Notes under the pieces: generated by a model
Told to the model about the DNA's origin: nothing
The model's database searches: none
The model's input: the letters and a program-made list of their open reading frames with translations, nothing else
In this document: positions 41,554-50,160 of the stretch, piece by piece
How positions within the stretch are numbered: the stretch's first letter is position 1
How the letters are laid out: the number at the start of each line of letters is the position of its first letter
Program-made: the position numbers and the translations under genes
Origin: Nocardia altamirensis NBRC 108246
GTDB lineage: Bacteria; Actinomycetota; Actinomycetes; Mycobacteriales; Mycobacteriaceae
Length of the DNA stretch: 64,000 bases
Direction of reading: 5' to 3'
Assembly: GCF_001612685.1 (NCBI RefSeq)
Contig: NZ_BDAY01000022.1
Location: 62,001 to 126,000, forward strand

Positions 41554-42123
41554 TCAGCCGATCGGCGGCCCGGGAATGGGGCAGGCGTCCACCGCCTCCG
41601 CAACCACCTGGGCCGCGTCCGGCACCGGCGGCCGGGCGCCCTCGGCGTACTCGGCGCCGAGCAGCGGCGGCTTCGCAGCCAGTGTGGCGTTCTCGTCCTG
41701 GCTGAAAGCCCTTGCCCGGCTGAGGAATCGCCAACCCTCGGGTGCTTCCAGACTGAAACCGGAACCGCGGCCCGGCACCAGATCGATCACGAGCTGCGTG
41801 TGTTTCCACGCCTGGAACTGCGGGCCGGAAATCCAGACCGGCACGGCGTCGAGATCCGCGGACGGCAGCGTCGTCGGCACCTCGCCGACCGCGAGACGCA
41901 GATCGATGATGCCGACCAGCACGTCGCGATCGCCGATGATGAACTCCCCCAACGGATAACACATCGGCGACGAGCCATCGCAGCATCCGCCGGACTGGTG
42001 CATCATCAGCGCACCGTGCCTCTCACGGAGGCGGCGCAGCAAAGCCGTCGCCGCCTCCGTCGCGACCAGACGGGGCGGGGCGACACGCACCGTGGCGCCC
42101 CCTCCCGCGACGTCCATCGACAT
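41554..42123 (-). CDS. DUF779 protein
   Basis: The 189-residue protein contains the DUF779 core: 'LRERHGALMMHQSGGCCDGSSPMCYPLGEFIIG' with three Cys and a His, followed by 'VPVWISGPQFQAWKHTQLVIDLVPGRGSGFSLE'. DUF779 proteins are often encoded right after acetaldehyde dehydrogenases; the biochemical role is unknown, with metal binding likely from the Cys cluster. The start codon overlaps the dehydrogenase stop by one base (TGATG). The C-terminal 60 residues are extra compared with short DUF779 proteins and end in a Pro-rich tail. Confidence 0.8.
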   Translation of the reverse strand: MSMDVAGGGATVRVAPPRLVATEAATALLRRLRERHGALMMHQSGGCCDGSSPMCYPLGEFIIGDRDVLVGIIDLRLAVGEVPTTLPSADLDAVPVWISGPQFQAWKHTQLVIDLVPGRGSGFSLEAPEGWRFLSRARAFSQDENATLAAKPPLLGAEYAEGARPPVPDAAQVVAEAVDACPIPGPPIG

Positions 42124-43646
42124 CAGAAGAATCCCATGGCTTTCGGCGCGTAGCTGACCAGCAGGTTCTTCGTCTGCTGATAGTGATCCAGCATCATCCG
42201 GTGGTTCTCCCTGCCGATGCCGGACTGCTTGTAGCCACCGAACGCCGCGTGCGCCGGATACTGGTGATAGGTGTTCGTCCACACCCGGCCCGCCTTGATA
42301 TCGCGGCCTGCCCGGTACGCGGTGTCGCCCGCCCTGGACCACACGCCGGCGCCGAGACCGTACAGGGTGTCGTTGGCGATCGAGATCGCGTCGTCGTAGT
42401 CGGTGAACGAGGTCACCGACACCACCGGACCGAAGATCTCCTCCTGGAAGATCCGCATCGAGTTGCGGCCCGTGAAGATCGTCGGCTGCACGTAGTAGCC
42501 GCCGTTCAGGTCGCCGCCGAGCAGCGCGCGCTCCCCACCGGTCACCAACTGTGCGCCCTCACCCTTACCGATCTCGATGTAGGACAACACCTTTTCCAGC
42601 TGATCGTTGGAGGCCTGCGCACCGATCATCGTCTCGCTGTCGAGCGGATCGCCCTGCCGCACAGCCTTTGTCCGCAGCGCGGCCAGATCGAGGAACCGGT
42701 CGAAGATGTCGGCCTGAATCAGCGAACGCGACGGACACGTGCACACCTCGCCCTGATTCAGGGCGAACATCGTGAACCCCTCCAGCGACTTGTCCAAGAA
42801 GTCGTCATCGGCCGACATCACATCGGAGAAGAAGATATTCGGGCTCTTGCCGCCGAGCTCCAGCGTCACCGGGATCAGGTTCTGCGAGGCGTACTGCATG
42901 ATCAGCCTGCCGGTGGTGGTCTCACCGGTGAACGCGATCTTGGCGATCCGGTTACTCGACGCCAGCGGCTTGCCCGCCTCGACACCGAAACCGTTGACGA
43001 TATTGACCACGCCGGGCGGCAGCAGATCACCGATGATGCTCCACAGGAACAGAATCGAGGCCGGGGTCTGCTCGGCAGGCTTGAGCACGACACAGTTCCC
43101 GGCCGCCAACGCGGGCGCCAACTTCCACGTCGCCATCAGGATCGGGAAGTTCCACGGAATGATCTGCCCGACCACCCCCAACGGCTCGTGGAAGTGATAG
43201 GCCACCGTGTCCGCGTCGATCTCCGACAACGAACCCTCTTGTGCCCGAATGGCACCCGCGAAATACCGGAAGTGATCCACCGCCAACGGAATATCGGCGG
43301 CCACCGCCTCCCGGATCGGCTTCCCGTTGTCCCACGTCTCCGCCACCGCGATCGCCTCGAGGTTCTCCTCGATGCGATCCGCGATCTTGTTCAGGATCAC
43401 GGCCCGCTCCGCCACCGACGTCTTCCCCCAGGCGGGTGCAGCGGCGTGCGCCGCATCGAGTGCGAGCTCGATATCCTCGGCGGTGGAACGCGCTACCTCA
43501 CAAAAGGTTTCACCGGTAACCGGCGTGGAATTCTCGAAATACTGCCCCTTGACCGGTGCCACCCACTGGCCACCGATCCAATTGTCATACCTGGCTTGGA
43601 ACGAAACCGGGGAATCCGGCGACCCCGGACGGGCATAAGCAGTCAT
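42123..43646 (-). CDS. Acetaldehyde-type aldehyde dehydrogenase (ExaC/AcoD-like)
   Basis: The 507-residue enzyme has 'IPWNFPILMATWKLAPALAAGN', 'FTGETTTGRLIMQYAS', Glu in 'TLELGGKSPNIFF' and the catalytic Cys in 'NQGEVCTCPSR'. The double-Cys 'EVCTCPSR' and 'HQYPAHAAFGGYKQSGIGRE' are typical of NAD-dependent acetaldehyde dehydrogenase II, used in ethanol or glycol oxidation. The ATG at 43646 has AGGAG five bases upstream. It is translated with the DUF779 gene behind it. No alcohol dehydrogenase lies nearby. Confidence 0.9.
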   Translation of the reverse strand: MTAYARPGSPDSPVSFQARYDNWIGGQWVAPVKGQYFENSTPVTGETFCEVARSTAEDIELALDAAHAAAPAWGKTSVAERAVILNKIADRIEENLEAIAVAETWDNGKPIREAVAADIPLAVDHFRYFAGAIRAQEGSLSEIDADTVAYHFHEPLGVVGQIIPWNFPILMATWKLAPALAAGNCVVLKPAEQTPASILFLWSIIGDLLPPGVVNIVNGFGVEAGKPLASSNRIAKIAFTGETTTGRLIMQYASQNLIPVTLELGGKSPNIFFSDVMSADDDFLDKSLEGFTMFALNQGEVCTCPSRSLIQADIFDRFLDLAALRTKAVRQGDPLDSETMIGAQASNDQLEKVLSYIEIGKGEGAQLVTGGERALLGGDLNGGYYVQPTIFTGRNSMRIFQEEIFGPVVSVTSFTDYDDAISIANDTLYGLGAGVWSRAGDTAYRAGRDIKAGRVWTNTYHQYPAHAAFGGYKQSGIGRENHRMMLDHYQQTKNLLVSYAPKAMGFF

Positions 43647-43690
43647 CAAAGCTCCTAGCGTTCACAACGGTCACACTGTGATCCACGACA

Positions 43691-45097
43691 CTAGTTGCCC
43701 AACGTTGCATCATCGTTGGGAACGAATGCCGGCCGCTGCCCGCGGTCGACCTGCCGGATGATCGTTACCTGCAAAGCCGCGGTCAGCGCGAAGAATGCCG
43801 TTGCGCCCCACCACAAGACCGGTTGCAGGAGCAGCAAAGCGAGCCAGGTCCAAATCCAGGTCGTGAGCCAGCTGAGCCACCAGCCCGCCACCACCATGCT
43901 GTAGCTCGCTGTGGCGGCGCCCGCGTGCGCGGGTGTGCGGCTGGCTCGATGCACGTCTCCGACGACAAGGGCGGGCAGGATGAGATTGGCCAGGGGGACA
44001 AACCAGCCGCCGATTGTCCAACCACGTTTCAGCAGGTGCCCGCCCGGTGCCAGCCGCTCTGCAATGAGCCTGGCCCGCCACAGCCAAGCCAAGAACGACA
44101 CTCCGGCGAGGAACAGCGTGAAAGCCCAGACCGCGGTCCCCAAGAGCGTCAGTGGTGCCCACGCATCCACTGCCGCTTCATGCGCTGCCGAGCCGTCGGG
44201 AGCGTCGCGCACCGCCTGATATTTGGGCGAGGCGATGGCGATCAACGCAGGCCCGATGACGACGGTGCCGCTCAGCACGGCCGCGACCATGCCGAGACCG
44301 CCGTTCGGCGCAGCCTGGACCGCGGGTCGACTAGCCGGCGCCGACGGCTGTTCCATCGGCTCTGCGCCGATGCCGTCCGCTCGGTCTGCTTGCCATCGTC
44401 CGACTCGGGCCAGCAGCACGGCGAGGAGGACAACGGCGGTGGTCCATAGGACCAGGCTCGTTGACTGCACCAGCAACCCGGCACGCGCGGGGCCCGAGGA
44501 AGGTGCGAATCCGTACCGGACGCCGATAGAGAGCAGGTAAGCCACGAAAAGCGTGCAGGCTCCGAGCACAAAGGACAACCACCACGCAACGACAATCCAC
44601 GTCAGCGGGGAAGGAAAGAGGCGCACAGCGTTTCGCGGTGTGGTCGGATTGCTCGCGCGCTGGATGTCGTCGACCAGGATGGGCGGAACCACCCAGTTCA
44701 CCAGTGGGAGAAAACCTACGATGGCCCACACCTTGGGAAGGCGATGCTGCGCGGAGCAGAGCAATTCAGCGTTGGCCCGAGCGCGGTAGACCCAGACGAC
44801 GAACAGCACGCTGGCCAGTAGTTGCACGAGCACCGAGGTCAACGCCACGCCACTGATGGATTGCGTTGCCTCCTCGAGATTCGCGAGGTACGCCGAGGCA
44901 TCGACCGTGTCCCGCTCCCAATCCCCGAACCGCTCGACCAGCTCCCAGGTGAGCAACAGCTCGACCGCGCGCAGTCCCGTGGCCACTGCAGCGCCGGCGA
45001 CGACGACGAACCCCAGCCCGCGGATCGAGCGAAACGACGATGCCGTAGGGGACGGAATGCTTGCTCCGCGACCGTATTCGGTGTAGTTGATGGCCAT
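43691..45097 (-). CDS. Tandem DUF4328 membrane protein
   Basis: The 468-residue protein consists of two similar halves. Each has membrane helices and the DUF4328 core: 'WVYRARANAELLCSAQHRLPKVWAIVGFLPLVNWVVPPIL' in the first, and 'WLWRARLIAERLAPGGHLLKRGWTIGGWFVPLANLILPAL' in the second, each followed by 'DVHRAS' or 'DIQRAS'. About eight helices in total. The function of the family is unknown. An internal duplication of a normally single unit explains the length. GGGGG six bases before the ATG supports the start. Confidence 0.75.
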   Translation of the reverse strand: MAINYTEYGRGASIPSPTASSFRSIRGLGFVVVAGAAVATGLRAVELLLTWELVERFGDWERDTVDASAYLANLEEATQSISGVALTSVLVQLLASVLFVVWVYRARANAELLCSAQHRLPKVWAIVGFLPLVNWVVPPILVDDIQRASNPTTPRNAVRLFPSPLTWIVVAWWLSFVLGACTLFVAYLLSIGVRYGFAPSSGPARAGLLVQSTSLVLWTTAVVLLAVLLARVGRWQADRADGIGAEPMEQPSAPASRPAVQAAPNGGLGMVAAVLSGTVVIGPALIAIASPKYQAVRDAPDGSAAHEAAVDAWAPLTLLGTAVWAFTLFLAGVSFLAWLWRARLIAERLAPGGHLLKRGWTIGGWFVPLANLILPALVVGDVHRASRTPAHAGAATASYSMVVAGWWLSWLTTWIWTWLALLLLQPVLWWGATAFFALTAALQVTIIRQVDRGQRPAFVPNDDATLGN

Positions 45098-45279
45098 AAA
45101 TCCCCCGCAATCGTGAAATCCGAAACAGGACAGTATGACACACCGTCGAAGCGGAAGGGGTATGGCAATCAGTAACGCGGGGCAAACTGGGCGTTCACCG
45201 GGCGCGACAGCTCGAAACTGTTGTCACGCTAGCTGTTCCGGCCTCGAAATCCGCGCTGAGGCGGTGCGACGAGGGGCGG

Positions 45280-45963
45280 TCAGACGATGCGGTAGGACAG
45301 CAGCTTGTCCAATTCAGGGGCCAAGTCTTCGATGTCGAAGTCCCCTTCATAGGTGACAACGACTTTGTCGGAAGGCAGGTCCGGGGATACCCAGTACGTG
45401 ACACCGCTGTAGGTCTTGCCGAGGCGAAGCATGCGGGTTGCTTCAACATCCTTGTCCCAGCCCGGGATTCCGTCGGGGAAGCCCGCTTCCGTCGCGAAGG
45501 TGCGCATTTGACGAGGAGACAGCAACCCATAGGATTCCCAGTCCTCGGCGGTGTAGCCCGCGTGCACGTCACGCAGAAAGGTGCGGACCGGGCCGGAGAC
45601 GCCGTCCCACAGCGGTGGCGTCACATCGCGTGCGGCGCTCGGGTCCCAGCCGATCCACACCACCCACGGCTCGTCCACGCCGGCGGCGGCGTAGACGAGC
45701 ACGCACTCCTCGCGTAGCAGGCAGACGCGGACATCGGCGAGTTGTTCATCCAGGGCCGCAGCGAAATTCGGAACCAGTTCGACGAAATCGCTGTTCCACA
45801 GCGAGCGGGCGATCGCAGCGCGTTCGGCAGGATCACCGGATGCCGCGATCGGACGCCAGCGCACCGGCACCAGGACGTTGTCCATCGTGGTGGCGTCGAT
45901 GAATTCGACCGGGCGGTCCTCTTCGAGCGCGGTAACGATGTCTTCCTGGTCGATCCGGGGCAC
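45280..45963 (-). CDS. Putative immunity protein for the adjacent nuclease toxin
   Basis: The 227-residue acidic, soluble protein without signal peptide or membrane helices matches no family I can name. Its Trp-rich middle ('EPWVVWIGWDPSAARD') and the C-terminal 'VVVTYEGDFDIEDLAPELDKLL' suggest a compact alpha/beta fold. The GTG start overlaps the toxin stop by one base (TAGTG), with AAGGAGG seven bases upstream. A small acidic cytoplasmic protein coupled behind an exported nuclease is the usual arrangement of an immunity gene; that role is inferred from context. Confidence 0.6.
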   Translation of the reverse strand: MPRIDQEDIVTALEEDRPVEFIDATTMDNVLVPVRWRPIAASGDPAERAAIARSLWNSDFVELVPNFAAALDEQLADVRVCLLREECVLVYAAAGVDEPWVVWIGWDPSAARDVTPPLWDGVSGPVRTFLRDVHAGYTAEDWESYGLLSPRQMRTFATEAGFPDGIPGWDKDVEATRMLRLGKTYSGVTYWVSPDLPSDKVVVTYEGDFDIEDLAPELDKLLSYRIV

Positions 45964-46886
45964 TACGGTCCTCCTTGAAGTTCGAGGAGATCCTGGATCA
46001 AGCGCAACAGTTGAGATCGGACCTGGTCCTCCAGGGCTACCTGCGCGGCCTGCCAGTTCGGGTCGACCCCGAGTATGTCACCTGCGCTGCGTGATTGCTT
46101 GGCCCGGTTGGCCGTGAACGTCAGCCATTGCAGACCGGCCGCGGCGTTGGCGAGCATGATCATGTTTTCCGGCGTCAAGCCGAGAAAGCCCGGCATGTGG
46201 AACATTTCGGCCAGCGAAACCACGTGGTCCAGCGAAACCGCAGAACCGCCCTTGGCGTCCTTGCCTACCCGACCGCCAGGATAGGCCTGGTCCGGGTCAT
46301 TGACGGCAGGCCGAAGCTGCCCCTGGAGCGGACCGGTCACTTTGCTCTTACTCGGCGGGCTGATCGATCGCACGACTTTGTAGAGTTCGCGCGCCGGTGA
46401 ATCTGTCGGCACGGCATACCCCTGCTTGCCGCCAGCCGGGTAGGGCAGGGTGTAGCCCTGCGGCACTTTGTTTTTCGCGGCGGTCGTCCGTTCGATTTGA
46501 CGCGGCGTCACCTGGGAGAGCAGCCCTGGGTCCACGATCCGTTGCAGCACGTCGAGGCATCTGCGCAAGTTGGCCTTCGCGGTGGCGAGCTGCTGATTCA
46601 GCGTGTTGGCTTCGGCGTTGTACGCGTTGTACGCCGCTTGCTCGCGCGGCAATTCGAACAAGTTACGTTGCGCGTTGTGCCGCACTATGCCCTGATCGGC
46701 GCGCTGCACGGCCAGTTCCTGCGCTTCGCACATCCGTTTCGGTGGCGGCGGAGGAGCCAGCGGAGACGTCGGCACCGGCGAGGGTTGCGCGTTGACGACC
46801 GGAGCGCCGACCAACGAGGCGCACACCAGTAGCGCCGCCATCATCACAGTGCCGAGGCGGATGCGTTCATCAAGCCGACGCGACAT
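45963..46886 (-). CDS. Exported HNH-like nuclease toxin
   Basis: The 307-residue protein has a signal peptide ending 'LVGAPVVNA' and a Pro-rich spacer. A helical region with Cys pairs ('RMCEAQELAVQ', 'LRRCLDVLQR') follows. The C-terminal domain fits an HNH nuclease: Asp220-His221 in 'SLDHVVSL', Asn241 in 'TPENMIMLAN', and Asn260 and Lys263 in 'NRAKQSRS'. The arrangement of His, Asn and Asn-x-x-Lys is that of the HNH/Endo VII group found in bacterial toxins. The ATG at 46886 has GGAGG eight bases upstream. An adjacent coupled gene is the likely antidote. Export by the general secretion route would deliver it outside the cell. Confidence 0.65.
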   Translation of the reverse strand: MSRRLDERIRLGTVMMAALLVCASLVGAPVVNAQPSPVPTSPLAPPPPPKRMCEAQELAVQRADQGIVRHNAQRNLFELPREQAAYNAYNAEANTLNQQLATAKANLRRCLDVLQRIVDPGLLSQVTPRQIERTTAAKNKVPQGYTLPYPAGGKQGYAVPTDSPARELYKVVRSISPPSKSKVTGPLQGQLRPAVNDPDQAYPGGRVGKDAKGGSAVSLDHVVSLAEMFHMPGFLGLTPENMIMLANAAAGLQWLTFTANRAKQSRSAGDILGVDPNWQAAQVALEDQVRSQLLRLIQDLLELQGGP

Positions 46887-46979
46887 AGGACCCCTCCGTA
46901 ATACCAACGGTAGCATTGCATTACGTCTATGGGCTACCGTGAAAGCCAACGCCTTCATCTCCGGGGGGAGCAAGTAGTC

Positions 46980-47435
46980 GTGACCGATCCGTCGCCGTCT
47001 CGCTTTCAGCTCACCCCTGCGCGAATGATCGCGCTCATCGCGGTTTTCGTGCTTGTCGGCATCGGTTGCGCTGTCGCGCTGGTGATTTATCTGACGCAAC
47101 CCGAGCGAGGCGACGATGCGCGAATACGCTCGGCGATCAAGGATTTCGCAAGCGCGGTGGAGTCGGGCAGCGCTGCGCAGGTCACCGAGTTGCTGTGCGA
47201 AGAAGAAGCCGCGACCTTCACCGATCGCGCCTCCGCAGGCGAAGACCCTGACTCAGGAGGCCAATCGGACGTTGATCGGCAACGCCGGCCCGTCGATGTA
47301 TCCGATGTTGTCATCCGGGGCGAGGTCGCCTCGGCTCTGGTTGCACGCCCGCCGAGCGAGCCCCGTCGGCTGTATTTCCGCAAAGAAGGTGACCGCTGGA
47401 AAGTGTGCGCGCCCGCTGCGGATCAGTTCGGTTAG
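46980..47435 (+). CDS. Membrane-anchored DUF4878-like protein
   Basis: The 151-residue protein has one membrane helix ('MIALIAVFVLVGIGCAVALVIYL') after a short cytoplasmic head, then an outer NTF2-like domain: 'IRSAIKDFASAVESGSAAQVTELLCEEEA' and 'RRLYFRKEGDRWKVCAPA', with two Cys that may pair. This is a common mycolate-actinomycete surface protein type of unknown function. The GTG at 46980 is preferred for the GGGGAG site about nine bases upstream. It is divergent from the nuclease toxin across 93 bases. Confidence 0.7.
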   Translation: MTDPSPSRFQLTPARMIALIAVFVLVGIGCAVALVIYLTQPERGDDARIRSAIKDFASAVESGSAAQVTELLCEEEAATFTDRASAGEDPDSGGQSDVDRQRRPVDVSDVVIRGEVASALVARPPSEPRRLYFRKEGDRWKVCAPAADQFG

Positions 47436-47548
47436 CGGCCCGCGCCGCGGAGTCCATTGTCAGGGCCCATGAGTGGCTGTACGCCGACTCTGCTTCGGCC
47501 GCAAACGAGATCGTCGTTCACCAGCCCGGAATCGCTACGATTCGTGCT

Positions 47549-48301
47549 GTGGCTCTACTAGTGCACCTGACACCGGAGAAGAACGCGCGGCGAATCCGCC
47601 GGGCGGGCATCACCGCGGGTGGTTTCAGGCGCGGAGTCTTCTGCCTGCCGGTGTTGCCGTCCTACGTGCTGTCGCACCAATGGTTGCGCGAATTGCGGCG
47701 CGGTGGGCAGCGACTCATCGTTGCCGTGCATTTCCGCATACCCGACGACGAAACCGTCCAGGTCGGCCATTACTCGAACTCGGGCGCGGAAATGACTGCA
47801 GCCGAAGCTGTTTCCGTCATCTTGCACGCCGAGGACCCGCGCGGATACGAAATCGTCGTTCCTCGTTCGATCGCTCCCACCGAGCTCCATCGGATCCGGC
47901 ACGTCCGACAGGTCGCCGGCTGGCGCTACCATCCCGACTCGCACGGTCGCCGCCCCTGCGCCTGCCCGGCCTGCCTGGGGCGCGGAGAATTCAAGGCCGC
48001 CGACCTCCGCCGCCGATACTCCGACGACCCCCCGATACCCACGAAACCTCAACTGCTCGAACAACTCCGCAATGCGGCCGACGATGACGACGTGATCGTC
48101 GCCCTCTACGATTTGGGTCGCCGCAGTCGTGGTGATGTCGTCGACGTCGCCCACCTGGTCGACCATCCCAACCCCGAGATCCGCTCCGCCCTCGCCTGGG
48201 CATTGCACCGATACCGCGGCACCGAGCCCCGCCAACTACTGACGCGATTGGCCAGCGACCCCGATCCCGAAGTGCGCAACGCCGCAACAAAGCGACGCTA
48301 G
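47549..48301 (+). CDS. HEAT-repeat protein with Cys-rich motif
   Basis: The 250-residue protein has an N-terminal domain of about 130 residues ('LVHLTPEKNARRIRRAGI', 'VAVHFRIPDDETVQVGHY') that I cannot name, a Cys-rich knuckle 'RPCACPACLGRGEF', and a C-terminal run of HEAT-like helices ('VDVAHLVDHPNPEIRSALAWALHRY', 'RLASDPDPEVRNAATKRR'). Such repeats bind proteins. No ribosome site is present before the GTG at 47549, but TACGAT ends eight bases upstream and could be the -10 box of a leaderless transcript. An upstream frame to 47405 overlaps the previous gene and is rejected. Confidence 0.6.
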   Translation: MALLVHLTPEKNARRIRRAGITAGGFRRGVFCLPVLPSYVLSHQWLRELRRGGQRLIVAVHFRIPDDETVQVGHYSNSGAEMTAAEAVSVILHAEDPRGYEIVVPRSIAPTELHRIRHVRQVAGWRYHPDSHGRRPCACPACLGRGEFKAADLRRRYSDDPPIPTKPQLLEQLRNAADDDDVIVALYDLGRRSRGDVVDVAHLVDHPNPEIRSALAWALHRYRGTEPRQLLTRLASDPDPEVRNAATKRR

Positions 48302-48368
48302 ACGTTTCGGTGAACCAGTCCCTGGCCGTGGAAAATGGGGCTGCTGGGAAACGCTCACCAGCTGATAG

Positions 48369-48440
48369 GTCAACAGCAGTCCCGAGGACAGCTACACCCA
48401 CTTCGAGGGACCTTGGTACCGCTTCTATGACGGCTTCTGA
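48369..48440 (+). pseudogene. 3' remnant of an unidentified gene
   Basis: A 23-codon frame ending in TGA (48438-48440) reads 'VNSSPEDSYTHFEGPWYRF' and then 'YDGF', rich in aromatic residues and unlike the arginine/proline-rich translations of noncoding GC-rich DNA. A TAG stands directly before it. It looks like the preserved C-terminus of a lost gene. The parent family is not recognised. Confidence 0.35.
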
Positions 48441-48459
48441 CCACTCACCGCGCGCGTGA

Positions 48460-48475
48460 CTGGTCAGGTGATCAG
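48460..48475 (+). repeat. Fragment of the hairpin repeat
   Basis: CTGGTCAGGTGATCAG is identical to the first 16 bases of the full element at 49733. The rest of the element is missing here. Confidence 0.45.
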
Positions 48476-48538
48476 GCAGTGATCGATTCATGATGTCCAC
48501 GGCAGGCGGATACAACGAAGCCTTGTAGCATCCGCGCG

Positions 48539-49579
48539 GTGAGGAACCTGATCGTCGCTACCGCGCTACTGATGTCCGGTGCAGTCGCCGCAGCGTCGTG
48601 TGCGTCCACACCGACGAATTCGACGACCGCATCGCCAACCGAACAGCCCGCATTTCCACAGTTACTGTCGGCGCAGGATCAGGAGATGATCGCTTACCGC
48701 GACACCCTCCGCCCGCTCGACCCGTGCGGCTATGTCGTCGACGACGCGGCGATGCAGCGGATCGGGACGCCGGACTACTTCGGCGCATTGGGCACATTCG
48801 ACACTTGCCGGGTGTCATTCAACCCGCGTGGCGGGGACGACCCCACCTTGATCACCGCCACCATGTATCCCCTCGGTGGCCCGCAGTACGAGGGCCCGAT
48901 CACGCCGCACCCTGGCGTCGAGGGCGTGTCTTGTACGGCCGACGTGCCGGTCAGCGATCGCAGGCATCTCAACTTCATCGTCTATGCCGGCGGCGATTTC
49001 ATCGGAGATCACCCGAAAGGCGATGTGTGCGAGACCGTGCGGGACATCGCCACAGCGGCCGTTCCGCACCGGCTCGAACGTCCCCTGCGCGCGACATCGC
49101 AACGCGCACATATAAACTCGCGGCTGGCCACGCTCGACCCGTGCGCCGTGCTCGGCAAGGTCGGGCCGGGACACCGTCCCGCGCTCGCAGACAATGGGAC
49201 CAACGGGGATCCTTGGTCATGCGCCTTCCATCTCGACCGCGGCGACGAGTCGACACTCCAGCACATCATCTACGCGTTCGACTCTGACCGTTGGTCTATG
49301 GGCAGGGAGCGAGCCCGCGGACTCATCGCGAAGGAAACCACGATCGGCGGCCTTCGCGCCGTGGAGAGTTCCGGGAGCCACGACCCCGGGTATACCGGTG
49401 CCTGTTGGATCTATCTCGCGACCGCTCCACAGCCGGCTGTCGCCACACTCCGCACCGACGAGCAGTCCACCGATCACGGAAAGTCCGAAATCATCTCAAT
49501 CAGAGCCGATAACGGCTGCACTGCGGCCCGCACCACCGCGGAAGAACTCACGCGGCTCTACAACCAGCTTCCACACTGA
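48539..49579 (+). CDS. DUF3558-type lipoprotein
   Basis: The 346-residue protein has a lipoprotein signal with 'AAASC' at about residues 17-21 and two DUF3558-like halves, each opening with the family's 'LDPC' motif ('LRPLDPCGYV' and 'LATLDPCAVL') and containing paired Cys. DUF3558 lipoproteins are common in Nocardia and mycobacteria; function unknown. The GTG at 48539 lacks a ribosome site, but TAGCAT lies at 48526-48531, seven bases upstream, suggesting a leaderless transcript. Confidence 0.75.
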   Translation: MRNLIVATALLMSGAVAAASCASTPTNSTTASPTEQPAFPQLLSAQDQEMIAYRDTLRPLDPCGYVVDDAAMQRIGTPDYFGALGTFDTCRVSFNPRGGDDPTLITATMYPLGGPQYEGPITPHPGVEGVSCTADVPVSDRRHLNFIVYAGGDFIGDHPKGDVCETVRDIATAAVPHRLERPLRATSQRAHINSRLATLDPCAVLGKVGPGHRPALADNGTNGDPWSCAFHLDRGDESTLQHIIYAFDSDRWSMGRERARGLIAKETTIGGLRAVESSGSHDPGYTGACWIYLATAPQPAVATLRTDEQSTDHGKSEIISIRADNGCTAARTTAEELTRLYNQLPH

Positions 49580-49732
49580 CCGACACACACAGCCTGTCGG
49601 ACGCCAACTGGCGCGGTCCGCGAGACGAGATCGACTGCGACACAGATCATCTGCGCAGGCCGATGGCAACCACTGGTAACGGAGATTCGTCACGCGACGA
49701 TACGACCAGCGAACCCCACTGTGATGGACGAG

Positions 49733-49840
49733 CTGGTCAGGTGATCAGTGGGAATTGAGGGCGGCATCGGCCGAGAGACCAGTTACCTCAGTTCCCAGTG
49801 ATCAATTGTCCAGCAACGCATCTCGGACAATGTGCTCAGC
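49733..49840 (+). ncRNA. Structured hairpin repeat, copy A
   Basis: A 19-bp stem (49742-49760 with 49786-49804; one mismatch and one T-G pair on this strand) encloses a 25-base loop. A second stem, ATTGTCC with GGACAAT (7 bp), follows at about 49807-49833. Copy B at 51455 has the same structure with compensatory changes at two stem pairs and an almost identical loop. Between the copies, differences fall evenly on the three codon positions of the only shared frame, so protein coding does not explain the conservation. It may be an RNA element or a palindromic mobile element. Confidence 0.55.
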
Positions 49841-50160
49841 CGAATGCCCCAATGAACTCGAGGATAAACGGTATCGCCGACAGCGAACCGTTGTATTGCC
49901 GGTGTCCGCCCCAAGACCGTGCGTTGTTCGCCCCGCGGCCGGTAAGACTCGCTGAGGCTCAAACCATCCCGCGACCCGCGCGTTCCGCGCGAAGGTCGAA
50001 CTGTCGTGGCGCTGACCGCTCGGGAGGGAGATGTGCAGTCTTGCCGCGGGCCGACGTGGCTCGGTGCGCGGGAGGCGGGCCCGTGCTCCCACGGGTCTCA
50101 GCTCAGTGGTGGGTTCCGTGGTTGGCACGGATGTGACCCAGGCGGCCCGTGTTTAGCGTT
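49841..50160. other. 320-base spacer before the VOC gene
   Basis: No credible gene is seen. A small stem CCCGTG-ctcc-CACGGG lies at 50080-50095, about 65 bases before the VOC start. Translations in all frames are short and basic. Confidence 0.4.

Noticed and set aside
49755..49955. Plus-strand frame through hairpin repeat A, similar to a frame in copy B
   Set aside because: The two translations look alike, but base differences are spread over all codon positions and the stem covaries, so RNA or DNA structure explains the similarity better than coding.
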